From NCBI RefSeq assembly GCF_016862795.1, contig NZ_BONQ01000094.1:1-64000 (forward strand): a DNA stretch of 64,000 nucleotides. Reading direction: 5' to 3'. Source of the stretch: Dactylosporangium siamense. Its GTDB lineage: Bacteria; Actinomycetota; Actinomycetes; Mycobacteriales; Micromonosporaceae. This document shows, one piece after another, positions 23,920 to 31,772 of the stretch. The position numbers and the translations under genes are program-made. The notes under the pieces are model-generated. The model did not search any database, was not told the DNA's origin, and saw nothing but the letters and a program-made list of their open reading frames with translations. Each line of letters begins with the position of its first letter. Positions within the stretch are counted from its first letter, which is position 1.

Positions 23920-26418
23920 ATGAACCGGACCCTCGCCGTCGTGCTCGCTCTCGCGCTGACCCTGACCCCCAGCGCGACCGCCCACGCCGCGGCACCCACG
24001 ACCACCGCCACCTACACCGCTGACCTCGGCACCGTCTTCACCAACCCCGAACGCGGCTTCCACAACCGCTACGAGATCGTCGACGACCCGGCGGTCAACG
24101 ACTACGCGAGCAACACGATCCCCGGCTTCAACCCCGACATGCTCGACCGCACCTTCGCCCGGGCGCGCACGAACGGCAACACGCTCATCCACAGCTACCT
24201 GCACCTCGACAAGTACCAGACCAGCGACCTGCCACCGGCCCTGCTGACCAACCTCGGCACCGGCCTCGCCGCGATCCGCACCCAGGGCATGAAGATCGTC
24301 CTGCGGGTCGCCTACGTCTGGGACGGCTACTCCGCCGTCACCGAACCGCAGATGGAACGGCACATCGACCAGCTCGCCCCGGTCCTGGCGGCCAACGCCG
24401 ACGTGATCCTGCACCTGGAGGCGGGGTTCTTCGGCGCCTGGGGCGAGTGGCACTCCAGCCCGTACACCGCCTCGTCCGAGGAGAGCCAGGCACCGGTGCG
24501 CTACCGCCTGGTGAAGAAGCTGCTCAGCAGCACCCCGGCCAGCATGCCCGTGCTGATCCGCTACCCCATCTTCAACTACGAGTTCGCGCAGCGCACCACC
24601 CCACCGGCCGGCTGCCCGCTGCCGGACAACTGCCTCATGACCACGCAGGACAAGGACCGGCTCGGCTTCCACGACGACTGCTTCCTCGCCGACACCGCCG
24701 ACATGGGCACCTACGACCAGAACTCGTGGCTCGGCTGGTTCGACGTGTCGGTCAAGAAGCAGTGGGTGTACGACATGGCCACCACCACCGGCGGCAACAC
24801 GATGATCGGCGGCGAGACCTGCAACGCCAGCGGCGCCAACGACGCGGCCGGCGTCAACGCCCAGTACGAGCTGTCCCACCAGCACTGGACGGAGATCAAC
24901 GAGGACTACGCCCCGGTCAACACCGACATCTGGAAGGCCGCGCACCTCGCCGCGTCCGGAAACGACCCGGCGGAGACGCTGTTCACCCGCATCGAACGCA
25001 AGCTCGGCTACCGGTTGCGCCTGCAGGACGCCACCTACACCACCCAGGCCGTCGCCGGCAGCGCGTTCACGTTCGCCGCGCACCTGTCCAACGACGGCTA
25101 CGCAGGCATCATCAAGCCCCGCCCGGTGTTCCTGGTCTTCGACAACGGCGCTTCCCGCTACAACGTGCCGCTGACCGGCCTCGACCCGCGCACCTGGCGG
25201 CCCGGCGCGGTCACCGTCCCCACCCAGACGGTGACGCTGCCGGCGATGACCGCGGGCACGTACAAGCTCGCCCTGTGGCTGCCGGACCAGGCCACCGGAC
25301 TGCGCGGTAACCCCGCCTACTCGGTCCGGCTCGCCAACACCGGCACCTGGGACGCGGCCAAGGGTTACAACGTGCTCACCAACGCCATCACCGTCGGTTC
25401 CTGCACTTCGGATTGCGTACCGCCGTCCGCGCCGACCCTGACCGCCGGTGCCGTGACAGCCACCTCGGTGTCGCTGTCCTGGACCGGCGCGACCGACAAC
25501 GTCGGCGTCACCGGCTACCAGGTCCGCCGGGACGGGGTCGTCGTCGGCACGGTGACCGGCACGACCTTCACCGACAGCGGTGTGCCGGCGGGTTCGCACG
25601 CGTACACGGTCACCGCCCGCGACGCGGCCGGCAACGAGTCCACGGCCAGCAACACCGTCACGGTCGGCGTCGGCTGCACCGACTGCGCGGCCCCGTCGAC
25701 CCCGTCCGGGCTGGCGGTCACGGGCACGACCACGACATCGATCTCGCTGTCCTGGACCGCCGCCACGGACAACGTCGGCGTCACCGGATACCAGGTCTTC
25801 CGCAACGGTACGCAGGTCGCCTCGCCGACGGGCACCTCCTACACGGACTCCGGCCTGGCGAGCGGCTCGTATTCGTACACCGTGAAAGCCAGGGACGCGG
25901 CCGGCAACGTCTCCGCCGCGTCGGCGCCGCTGACCGCCACGACGGCCACCCCGCCACCGGTCGGCCTGGTCCTCGACGACTTCGACGGCACCCCCGCCTA
26001 CCCCTCGGCCGCCAAGAACGACCTGGGCCGGTGGACCGGCGGCAACTGCTTCGGCAACGGCGGCGGCAACGGTGCCGTCTCCGGCGGGGCGCTCGCCCTG
26101 CAGTACAGCAACTGCGGCTGGTTCGGCAGCGACGTCGGCACCGACGTGTCCGCGTACACCTACCTCGTCGTGCGCGTCAAAGGCGCCGCCGGCGGCGAGC
26201 AGTCCCACTTCAACCTCAGCCTCGGCGGCACCAGCAAGGTCTTCGCCGACTACACCCTCGACGGCGGCGGGCATCCCGTGCTGACCACCGCCTACCAGGA
26301 CATCAGGATCCCGCTCGTCGCCAACGGCATCAGCCGCACCAGCCCCGCCCAGCTCGCCATGGGCTTCTGGTACGGCGGCACCGGCGCCATCACCATCGAC
26401 AGCATCTCCTTCCAGTAA
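23920..26418 (+). CDS. Secreted DUF4874/DUF4832 protein with two FnIII units and a C-terminal binding module
   Basis: An 832-residue exported protein with signal peptide MNRTLAVVLALALTLTPS. The catalytic-like region opens with VFTNPERGFHNRYEIVDD (DUF4874), has LEAGFFGAWGEWHSSPY as the counterpart of the GLWGEWH strand in the neighbour, and continues through VLIRYPIFNYEFAQRTTPP and LGFHDDCFLADTADMG. A beta-domain is followed by two FnIII units, each preceded by a CxxDC linker, and by the same C-terminal module as the neighbour, about five residues in six identical. It is presumably co-secreted to attack the same glycan from a different linkage. The start has GGGAGA upstream. Confidence 0.82.
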   Translation: MNRTLAVVLALALTLTPSATAHAAAPTTTATYTADLGTVFTNPERGFHNRYEIVDDPAVNDYASNTIPGFNPDMLDRTFARARTNGNTLIHSYLHLDKYQTSDLPPALLTNLGTGLAAIRTQGMKIVLRVAYVWDGYSAVTEPQMERHIDQLAPVLAANADVILHLEAGFFGAWGEWHSSPYTASSEESQAPVRYRLVKKLLSSTPASMPVLIRYPIFNYEFAQRTTPPAGCPLPDNCLMTTQDKDRLGFHDDCFLADTADMGTYDQNSWLGWFDVSVKKQWVYDMATTTGGNTMIGGETCNASGANDAAGVNAQYELSHQHWTEINEDYAPVNTDIWKAAHLAASGNDPAETLFTRIERKLGYRLRLQDATYTTQAVAGSAFTFAAHLSNDGYAGIIKPRPVFLVFDNGASRYNVPLTGLDPRTWRPGAVTVPTQTVTLPAMTAGTYKLALWLPDQATGLRGNPAYSVRLANTGTWDAAKGYNVLTNAITVGSCTSDCVPPSAPTLTAGAVTATSVSLSWTGATDNVGVTGYQVRRDGVVVGTVTGTTFTDSGVPAGSHAYTVTARDAAGNESTASNTVTVGVGCTDCAAPSTPSGLAVTGTTTTSISLSWTAATDNVGVTGYQVFRNGTQVASPTGTSYTDSGLASGSYSYTVKARDAAGNVSAASAPLTATTATPPPVGLVLDDFDGTPAYPSAAKNDLGRWTGGNCFGNGGGNGAVSGGALALQYSNCGWFGSDVGTDVSAYTYLVVRVKGAAGGEQSHFNLSLGGTSKVFADYTLDGGGHPVLTTAYQDIRIPLVANGISRTSPAQLAMGFWYGGTGAITIDSISFQ

Positions 26419-26428
26419 GGGTCACGGA

Positions 26429-26470
26429 CCGCCCGTGCGTGGGAAGCCTCGGCCACCCACGCACGGGCGG
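26429..26470. terminator. Bidirectional terminator, 15-bp arms
   Basis: CCGCCCGTGCGTGGG at 26429-26443 is perfectly complementary to 26456-26470, with a 12-nt loop. It separates the convergent ends of the DUF4832 gene and the secreted repeat protein. Confidence 0.88.
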
Positions 26471-26476
26471 GACGCG

Positions 26477-27346
26477 TCAGGACAGCAGCGCGAACGTCGC
26501 GGTCGACTCGCAGGCGACGCCGCCCGTGTTGCGGTACCCGGCGTAGACGCCCGTCGTGGTCCCCTGCCGCTGGTAGAACGTCGTGAGGACGCTGACCTGG
26601 CACGGCCCGGCCGCGGTGACGCTCGGGGCCGCGCCGGCGACGATCACCCTCGTGCCGGCCGGCACCCCGGGGACCCCGATGTTGTACGGTCCGCCGGCCG
26701 GCACCTCGGGCACCGCCACGGTGGTGTCGACGCCGAGCGCCACATGCCGCAACGTTGCGCTGCACGCGACCGTGCCGACGTTGGTGGCCCGGTACGAGAA
26801 CTCGTACTCCCCGTCCGGCTGGGTCCGGTACTGCGTGCTCACCTCGATCGCGCAGCTGCCGGACGCCGGCTGCGACGGCAGCACCCCGACGGCGTAGACG
26901 GTGCCTTCGGCGTCCGCGTTGTTCCAGTGCCACGACCGGGACTGGCCGGCGGCCAGGGTGCCGGTCGAGGACTCCCGGAACCTGGTCAGCTTCGCCAGCC
27001 ACACCGTCGCCTGGCACCGCAGCACCGAGTCGCCCTCGATCTCCAGGTGGAACTCCCGCTCCCCGGACGCGTTGCGCTGATACCACGTGCGCCGCACCTC
27101 CAGGTGACACTTCGCCCCCGGGACGTCGGCGCCGGACACCTCCAACCCGGCCGCGTAGGCATCGGAGTTGGCGTTGTTCCACCAGACGTGTTTGACCTGC
27201 TGCGGCTCGAACACCCCCGCGCTGAACGAGAAGAACGTCGTCGCCGCGGCCGCCGTCCCTGGCGTCGCCATCAGGCCGCCCAGGGCGACCAGGAGCACTC
27301 CCAGCCCCGCGACGACCCGTGTCATCCATGACCGTAAATCAACCAT
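26477..27346 (-). CDS. Secreted three-repeat protein with paired cysteines, function unknown
   Basis: A 289-residue protein with a signal peptide ending in GTAAAA. The mature part is three diverged repeats of about 80 residues. Repeat 1 has VWWNNANSDAYAAGLEV then C-HLEVRRTWYQRN and LRCQATVWLAKL; repeat 2 has WHWNNADAEGTVYAVGV then C-AIEVSTQYRTQPDG and VACSATLRHVAL; repeat 3 keeps C-QVSVLTTFYQRQG and VACESTATFALL. Each repeat has two Cys about 30-35 residues apart, probably one disulfide per beta domain. I do not recognise the family. Met at 27346 has only a weak ribosome site; Met at 27325 is an alternative. Confidence 0.7.
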   Translation of the reverse strand: MVDLRSWMTRVVAGLGVLLVALGGLMATPGTAAAATTFFSFSAGVFEPQQVKHVWWNNANSDAYAAGLEVSGADVPGAKCHLEVRRTWYQRNASGEREFHLEIEGDSVLRCQATVWLAKLTRFRESSTGTLAAGQSRSWHWNNADAEGTVYAVGVLPSQPASGSCAIEVSTQYRTQPDGEYEFSYRATNVGTVACSATLRHVALGVDTTVAVPEVPAGGPYNIGVPGVPAGTRVIVAGAAPSVTAAGPCQVSVLTTFYQRQGTTTGVYAGYRNTGGVACESTATFALLS

Positions 27347-27383
27347 GGCGCCATGGTTCCATCCGGCGTCCACCCCGGGACTC

Positions 27384-27446
27384 GGCCTCGTCAGATCAGA
27401 CCCCGGCCTCGTCAGTTCAGGCCCCGGCCTCGTCAGATCAGGCCCC
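27384..27446. repeat. Three tandem 21-bp repeats upstream of two divergent genes
   Basis: The unit GGCCTCGTCAGATCAGRCCCC occurs three times with no spacer. The copies differ at two positions. It lies in the 244-bp gap between the secreted repeat protein (minus) and the condensation-type gene (plus). A 21-bp period is two helical turns, so repeated protein sites on one DNA face are possible. Confidence 0.85.
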
Positions 27447-27525
27447 AGCCGAAGTAGCGCCGGTGCCAGGTGTCGTCCGGGTCGGACCGACGCCCGCCGC
27501 AGGGCCGCGGCCACCCTCCCGGCTG

Positions 27526-27553
27526 AGAGAGCGCTCTCTATCGACCGATAGAG
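27526..27553. promoter_or_regulatory. Overlapping LacI-like and TetR-like palindromes
   Basis: AGAGAGCGCTCTCT (27526-27539) is a perfect 14-bp palindrome with the central CG step typical of LacI-family operators. CTCTATCGACCGATAGAG (27536-27553) is a perfect 8-bp inverted repeat with a two-base centre, typical of TetR-family operators. The two share four bases. They end 37 bp before the condensation-type gene. No LacI or TetR gene is adjacent. Confidence 0.7.
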
Positions 27554-27590
27554 TGCCGCTGGGTATCGTCCGTCGAACGGAGCCACCTTC

Positions 27591-28940
27591 ATGAACGGCC
27601 TGATCGAGCGCATCGCCGTCCCGTTCACCGGTGATGGCAGCGGGGAGGGGCCCCTGAGCTGGGGCCAGCAGTCCATCTGGAAGGAGATGGCAATATCCGG
27701 CAGCTCACTGGCGCTGGGCGCCGTCAGGGACCTCGAGCCCGGCGCGACGGTGGACCAGTACGTCGAGGAGTACCGGTTCTACCTGAGCCGGTTCCCGTCG
27801 ATGCGCACCCTGTTGCGCTTCGCGCCGGACGGCGCTGTCACGCAGGTCGTGTGGGACTCGGGGACGGCCCACATCGAGGTGTACGAGGCGGTCGACCGCG
27901 ACCCGGCCGCCGTCGCCGCCGAGGTGAGCGCGCAGTACTACTTCGTCCCGTTCGACTACGAGCGGGAATGGCCGATGCGGATGGCGCTCGTCCGGCAGGC
28001 CGGGGCGCTGACCCACCTGGTGGTGGCGATCTCGCACCACGCCGCCGACCCGACGGCCGCGATGGCCATGTTCGAGGATCTGACCAACCGCGACCCCGTG
28101 ACGGGCGAGCCGCCGCGACCGCCCGGCCTGCAGCCACTGGAGCAGGCACGGCTGCAGCAGACACCGTCGGCGCTGCGCCAGAACGAGGCCGCGCTGCGGT
28201 ACTGGCAGACGCAGCTGCGGGCGCTGCCGTCCCCGCGCCTTCCACAACCGGCCGGCGATGCGGCGGCGGAGCACCGCTACTGGGAACTGGACCTGCTGTC
28301 CCCTGCCCTGTACCAGGCCCTTCGCGCCGTCGCCGCCCGGCTCGGTGTGACCACGACGCCGGTCCTGTACGCGGCGTACGCGGAGGCGCTGGGCCACGCG
28401 ACGGGAACCACCCGGGTGGCCACGATGATCACGGTGAACAGCAGGTTCCGGCCCGGCCTGGCCGACGCCGCCGGCCACATGAGCCACCACGGCCTGTGCA
28501 CGCTCGACCTCGCCGACGGCGGGTTCGACGACCTCGTGCTGCTGGCCCGGCGCCGGCTGCTCGCCGCGCACAAGCACGCGTACTACTCGCAGGTCGACCT
28601 CGACCGGATCATCGCCGACGTCAGCCGTGAGCACGGCCTCAGCTTCGACCACCTGTGCCTGTTCAACAACCGCCGCTCCGAGGACGGCCCCATCGAGACG
28701 GTGCCGACCGCGGCGGACGTGCGCGCCGCCGGTCCGACCACGCTGGAGTGGCGCGAGCTCCCGGACCTCCACAAGCCCCTGATGGTCCACATCAACGACG
28801 CCGCCGACGCCCTCAGCGTGCGGGCGCAGCTCAACACCACCGCCATCAGCCGCGACGACCTGACCGCACTGCTGCGCCGGATGGAGGCGACCGTGGTCGA
28901 CGCGGCGCTGTATGCTGGTGCGGAACCAGCTCCCCAATGA
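27591..28940 (+). CDS. Stand-alone NRPS condensation-type (chloramphenicol acetyltransferase-fold) protein
   Basis: A 449-residue soluble protein with the layout of a non-ribosomal peptide condensation domain. Near residue 20 PLSWGQQSIWKEMAISG is the C1 motif. Near residue 145 LVVAISHHAADPTAAM stands where HHxxxDG is expected; both His are present, but the Asp is one position early and a Pro occupies its place. FDHLCLFNNRRSEDG and later blocks follow the C-domain C-lobe. No adenylation or carrier domain is nearby, so it may be a free-standing acyltransferase or a degenerate copy. ATG at 27591 is preceded by a weak GGAG. The promoter carries two overlapping operators. Confidence 0.8.
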   Translation: MNGLIERIAVPFTGDGSGEGPLSWGQQSIWKEMAISGSSLALGAVRDLEPGATVDQYVEEYRFYLSRFPSMRTLLRFAPDGAVTQVVWDSGTAHIEVYEAVDRDPAAVAAEVSAQYYFVPFDYEREWPMRMALVRQAGALTHLVVAISHHAADPTAAMAMFEDLTNRDPVTGEPPRPPGLQPLEQARLQQTPSALRQNEAALRYWQTQLRALPSPRLPQPAGDAAAEHRYWELDLLSPALYQALRAVAARLGVTTTPVLYAAYAEALGHATGTTRVATMITVNSRFRPGLADAAGHMSHHGLCTLDLADGGFDDLVLLARRRLLAAHKHAYYSQVDLDRIIADVSREHGLSFDHLCLFNNRRSEDGPIETVPTAADVRAAGPTTLEWRELPDLHKPLMVHINDAADALSVRAQLNTTAISRDDLTALLRRMEATVVDAALYAGAEPAPQ

Positions 28941-28987
28941 TGGCCCGCACGCGCCGAGAAGCGTGCCCCACATGAGTCTTGAACACA

Positions 28988-29003
28988 GGAGCGGATCCGC
29001 TCC
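28988..29003. promoter_or_regulatory. Perfect 16-bp palindrome before the SpoU gene
   Basis: GGAGCGGATCCGCTCC lies 7 nt before the chosen GTG. It could form a short hairpin masking translation or be a protein site. There is no separate ribosome site, so the arm GGAG may itself serve as one. Confidence 0.45.
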
Positions 29004-29009
29004 CGCACG

Positions 29010-29528
29010 GTGAGTCCGGCGATCCGGGTGCGGACCTCGCAGGAGATCCGGTCGACCCGACGACCCCGCCGGCACCGATGCTGGGGACATCTCGTCGCCG
29101 CGCCGCTCTGGCCGATGCACGGCGCCAACCTCGGCACGCTGCTGCGCACCTGCGACGCCGTCGGCGCGTGCCTCGCCGTGCCCCGCTTCGGGTGGGTGGA
29201 CGAGGCGCTCGCCCGCGGCAACACGCTGCGGCAGCCGTCCTGCGTCCACCGGGTCGGCAGCCCGCTGCGATGGCTCGCCGACGAGCGCCGGGCGGGCGCG
29301 CACATCCTCGGCGTCGAACTTGCCGACGAGGCGGTCCGGCTCGCCGAGCTGCCCGTCGCGCGGCGCCGGACCGTCATGGTGCTCGGACACGAGGCCACCG
29401 GGATCCCGCCGGAGGCGCTGGACCTGCTCGACGGCGCCGTGGAGATCCCGATGGTCGGCACCGGCCAGAGCCTCAACGTCGCCGTGGCCGGGTCGCTGGT
29501 GCTGTACAAACTCGCGGGTCTGCTGTGA
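29010..29528 (+). CDS. SpoU/TrmH-family RNA 2'-O-methyltransferase
   Basis: A 172-residue methyltransferase of the SPOUT class, which uses SAM to methylate ribose in tRNA or rRNA. Motif 1 is PMHGANLGTLLRTCDAVG, motif 2 is VMVLGHEATGIPPEAL and motif 3 is EIPMVGTGQSLNVAVAGSLV, which closes the SAM-binding knot. Its compact size matches the short TrmH(L)-like actinobacterial group. The start is uncertain; the GTG at 29010 leaves a basic leader RVRTSQEIRSTRRPRRHR. It follows the condensation-type gene by 69 bp. Confidence 0.85.
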   Translation: MSPAIRVRTSQEIRSTRRPRRHRCWGHLVAAPLWPMHGANLGTLLRTCDAVGACLAVPRFGWVDEALARGNTLRQPSCVHRVGSPLRWLADERRAGAHILGVELADEAVRLAELPVARRRTVMVLGHEATGIPPEALDLLDGAVEIPMVGTGQSLNVAVAGSLVLYKLAGLL

Positions 29529-29636
29529 GCGCCCGCGCTGCGCCGGACCTGCCCTGCGCATAGCCTGGGGGTGACGTTGACGACCCCGGCGGTACGCGCC
29601 TGTCGGTGCCGCCGCCGCGACCGATGAGAGGTACCG

Positions 29637-30209
29637 ATGCCGAACCTCATGGTGGACTACATCATGTCCCTCGACGGCTACGGAGCCGCCGACGGCTGGC
29701 CCGGTTACTGGGGCCTGGAAGGGCCGGAGTACCTGGCCTGGCTCGACGGGCAGGAGGAGCACACGGCGCTCATGGGCGCGACGACGTATCGGCTGATGTC
29801 CGAGTTCGCCGGGAAGATGCCAGACGAGCCCAGCTTTGCGGCGTTGACGGCGCAGCCGAAGGTGGCATTCTCCGCCAGCCTCGAGGCGCCACTGTCGTGG
29901 GACAACACGACGCTGGTCGGCGGTGACGCGGTCGAGGCGGTGCGGGCGATGAAGCAGGACGCCGAGCTGCCCATGCGCACCATCGGCAGCCTCAGCCTGA
30001 GCCGGTCGCTGCTCAAGGCCGGCCTGGTCGACCGGTACCGGGTCGTCGTCTTCCCGGTGATCACCGGCGCCACCGGACGTGACCGTCTGTTCGACGGATA
30101 CCCGGACATCACCCTGGAGCTGGTGCACCACCACACGTTCGACGGCCGGCTGCAGCTGCTCGAATACGTGCCCACCGTGCTCGACGGGCCGCCGAGCGGT
30201 CAGGGCTAG
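29637..30209 (+). CDS. Dihydrofolate reductase-fold protein (RibD C-terminal family)
   Basis: A 190-residue protein of the RibD-C/YyaP group. It opens with MPNLMVDYIMSLDGYGAADG (the MSLDG strand), has LMGATTYRLMSEF for the NADPH-contact region and ELPMRTIGSLSLSRSLLKAG, RYRVVVFPVITG and GRDRLFDGYPDI later. Family members are NADPH-dependent reductases of unknown substrate. GAGAGG lies upstream of the ATG. TAGCCT about 85 bp upstream may be the -10 of its promoter. A second family member occurs at 48708. Confidence 0.87.
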   Translation: MPNLMVDYIMSLDGYGAADGWPGYWGLEGPEYLAWLDGQEEHTALMGATTYRLMSEFAGKMPDEPSFAALTAQPKVAFSASLEAPLSWDNTTLVGGDAVEAVRAMKQDAELPMRTIGSLSLSRSLLKAGLVDRYRVVVFPVITGATGRDRLFDGYPDITLELVHHHTFDGRLQLLEYVPTVLDGPPSGQG

Positions 30210-30253
30210 CGGCTCTCCCGCTCGATCGTGGCCGCCGCCTTGATCCTCCCCCG

Positions 30254-30706
30254 CTACCGGCCCTCGCCCTGCCGGTGCGCCGCGCGCTCGCCGGCGAGCA
30301 GCGCGAAGAGCACCAGCAGGCCACCGATCACGACGTTCACCCAGACGACGAACTCGCGCTCCGATCCGGTCGGGGCGAGCGCGACACCGGCCGTCACGGT
30401 CGCCACGGCGACCACGGCCATGCCGATGCGGGCCGCGCGCTGCGCACCGGTCCGCGTAGCCGGGTGCAGGCCGCTGAGCCGGTCCCGCCGCCGCAGCACC
30501 GACCACAGGATGACCAGCGCGCCGGTCGCGCCGCCCGCTCCGGCGAGAAGCATCGGCACGCCCATTGCGGGAAGGCCGCCCGTGACCGCGCCGGCGCCGC
30601 GCCAGGCCATCAGCCCGAAGATCACCACTGCCCCGCCGTGCAGGGCGACACTGCGGTGCAACCGGCGCCGGCCGGCGCGAGACGATGCATCGTGCACGAG
30701 CGCCAT
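30254..30706 (-). CDS. Four-helix membrane protein, function unknown
   Basis: A 150-residue integral membrane protein with hydrophobic segments around VALHGGAVVIFGLMAW, GVPMLLAGAGGATGALVILW, IGMAVVAVATVTAGVAL and VVIGGLLVLFALLAGE. The ATG at 30706 is fixed by GGAGG 6 nt upstream. Arg-rich cytoplasmic loops separate the helices. I do not recognise a family. It faces the DHFR-like gene tail to tail and lies 85 bp downstream of the PARG gene on the same strand. Confidence 0.7.
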   Translation of the reverse strand: MALVHDASSRAGRRRLHRSVALHGGAVVIFGLMAWRGAGAVTGGLPAMGVPMLLAGAGGATGALVILWSVLRRRDRLSGLHPATRTGAQRAARIGMAVVAVATVTAGVALAPTGSEREFVVWVNVVIGGLLVLFALLAGERAAHRQGEGR

Positions 30707-30791
30707 CACGGTCCTCCATCGCAGATGCCGCCCATCGTACGGCCGACGGGAGTGCGTCGGCCCCAACCAGCCCGGTCCGACCGCCCGCGAT

Positions 30792-31589
30792 CTACGGGAA
30801 TCGGGCGGTGAACGCGGCCCGCACCGGGGCGCCTTTCGCGGTGTCCAGTACCGCGAACACCACATCGTCGAAGCACCCGGCGCTGTCGGCCAGTGCGTCG
30901 GCGAACGCGGCGGCCACCGCGTGCGGATCGTTGCGGAACACGCCGCAGCCCCAGGCGCCGAGCACCAGGCGCCGATGGTTGTGGGCGGCCGCCACGGCGA
31001 GCACCCGCCGGGCCCGGACGGCGAGGGCGGCCGTGACCTTCCCGGCGCGGCTAGCCGGCAGGGCGCCGCGGTTGGGCGCGGCGGCGGTCAGGAACGAGAC
31101 ATGGTACGGGCGTTCCAGCAGCCGGCCGTCGTCATCGCGGAAGACCGGGACGCGGGGTGAATGGATCACGCTGTCGCTGTAGACGTTGTCGGTGCGGGAC
31201 CGGTGGTACGTGTAGAACTGCGGCGCGGCGTTGAGACAGCTGAACAGCGCCGACGCGCGGGCGATGCCCTCTTCCTGGGCCTGGGCTCCGGTGCGGAAGC
31301 CGCCGCCCGGGTGCTTCGCGGAGGCGAAGACGAGCGCGGCCACATCGCCGTCACCGGCCAGCCGGCGACTGGCCGCCAACGTGCTCTCGTCGGTGACCGA
31401 CACCTCGGGCGGCGGGCCGCTGGATGGACGCGCCGGAAGGTCCTGCCCGGGCTGGTACAGCCGGGTGCCGGCGACCGCCTCGCGTATCCCGGCGGTCAGG
31501 TCGACACGTCCGCCGCCGGGGGCGCGATAGCCGCCGGCATGGAGAATCTGCATCGTTTCGCCGGCCAGGTCCCGCAGTTTCGCACTCAC
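30792..31589 (-). CDS. Bacterial-type poly(ADP-ribose) glycohydrolase (PARG_cat_2 / TIGR02452)
   Basis: A 265-residue macrodomain enzyme. The signature of bacterial-type PARG is complete: HPGGGFRTGAQAQEEGIARA, with the GGG loop and the QEE catalytic pair. Downstream LVLGAWGCGVFRNDPHAVA is the second ribose-contact block. The N-terminus LRDLAGETMQILHAGGYRAP is also typical. It should remove ADP-ribose polymers from proteins. GTG at 31589 gives the usual family length. No PARP gene is visible within the window. Confidence 0.9.
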   Translation of the reverse strand: MSAKLRDLAGETMQILHAGGYRAPGGGRVDLTAGIREAVAGTRLYQPGQDLPARPSSGPPPEVSVTDESTLAASRRLAGDGDVAALVFASAKHPGGGFRTGAQAQEEGIARASALFSCLNAAPQFYTYHRSRTDNVYSDSVIHSPRVPVFRDDDGRLLERPYHVSFLTAAAPNRGALPASRAGKVTAALAVRARRVLAVAAAHNHRRLVLGAWGCGVFRNDPHAVAAAFADALADSAGCFDDVVFAVLDTAKGAPVRAAFTARFP

Positions 31590-31760
31590 GCCAACCGATT
31601 CTGTCCGACTGCGCCCGCCCCGGCGACCCGATATCGATGCCACCAGTGCCCGCCGTCGACACCCTGATGGCGGTCGTCGCCCTCGAGGCCACCTGACATT
31701 GTCACCCGCCGTTCACCGCCCGGCCGTCATCGCGGATCCTGCGGGTGATCTGGCCGGCGA

Positions 31761-31766
31761 TAGCCT
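31761..31766 (+). promoter_or_regulatory. Leaderless -10 (TAGCCT)
   Basis: TAGCCT ends 6 nt before the ATG at 31773 and there is no Shine-Dalgarno sequence. This is the classic leaderless layout of actinobacteria. Confidence 0.65.
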
Positions 31767-31772
31767 CCCGGC

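Noticed and set aside
27384-27446. Possible CRISPR array
   Set aside because: There are three contiguous 21-bp copies with no spacers and no cas genes.
28937-29014. Short frames MMARTRREACPT and MSLEHRSGSAPAR before the SpoU gene
   Set aside because: They are twelve to thirteen codons with no ribosome site; they are too short to support as a leader peptide or a frameshifted N-terminus.
27591-29528. A non-ribosomal peptide gene cluster
   Set aside because: There is only one condensation-type protein; adenylation, carrier and thioesterase domains are absent and the next gene is an RNA methyltransferase.
27705-30719. A 1004-residue minus-strand open frame
   Set aside because: It is the antisense of the condensation, SpoU and DHFR-like genes; its product is Arg/Gly/Pro-rich without domains. 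High GC content leaves such frames open.
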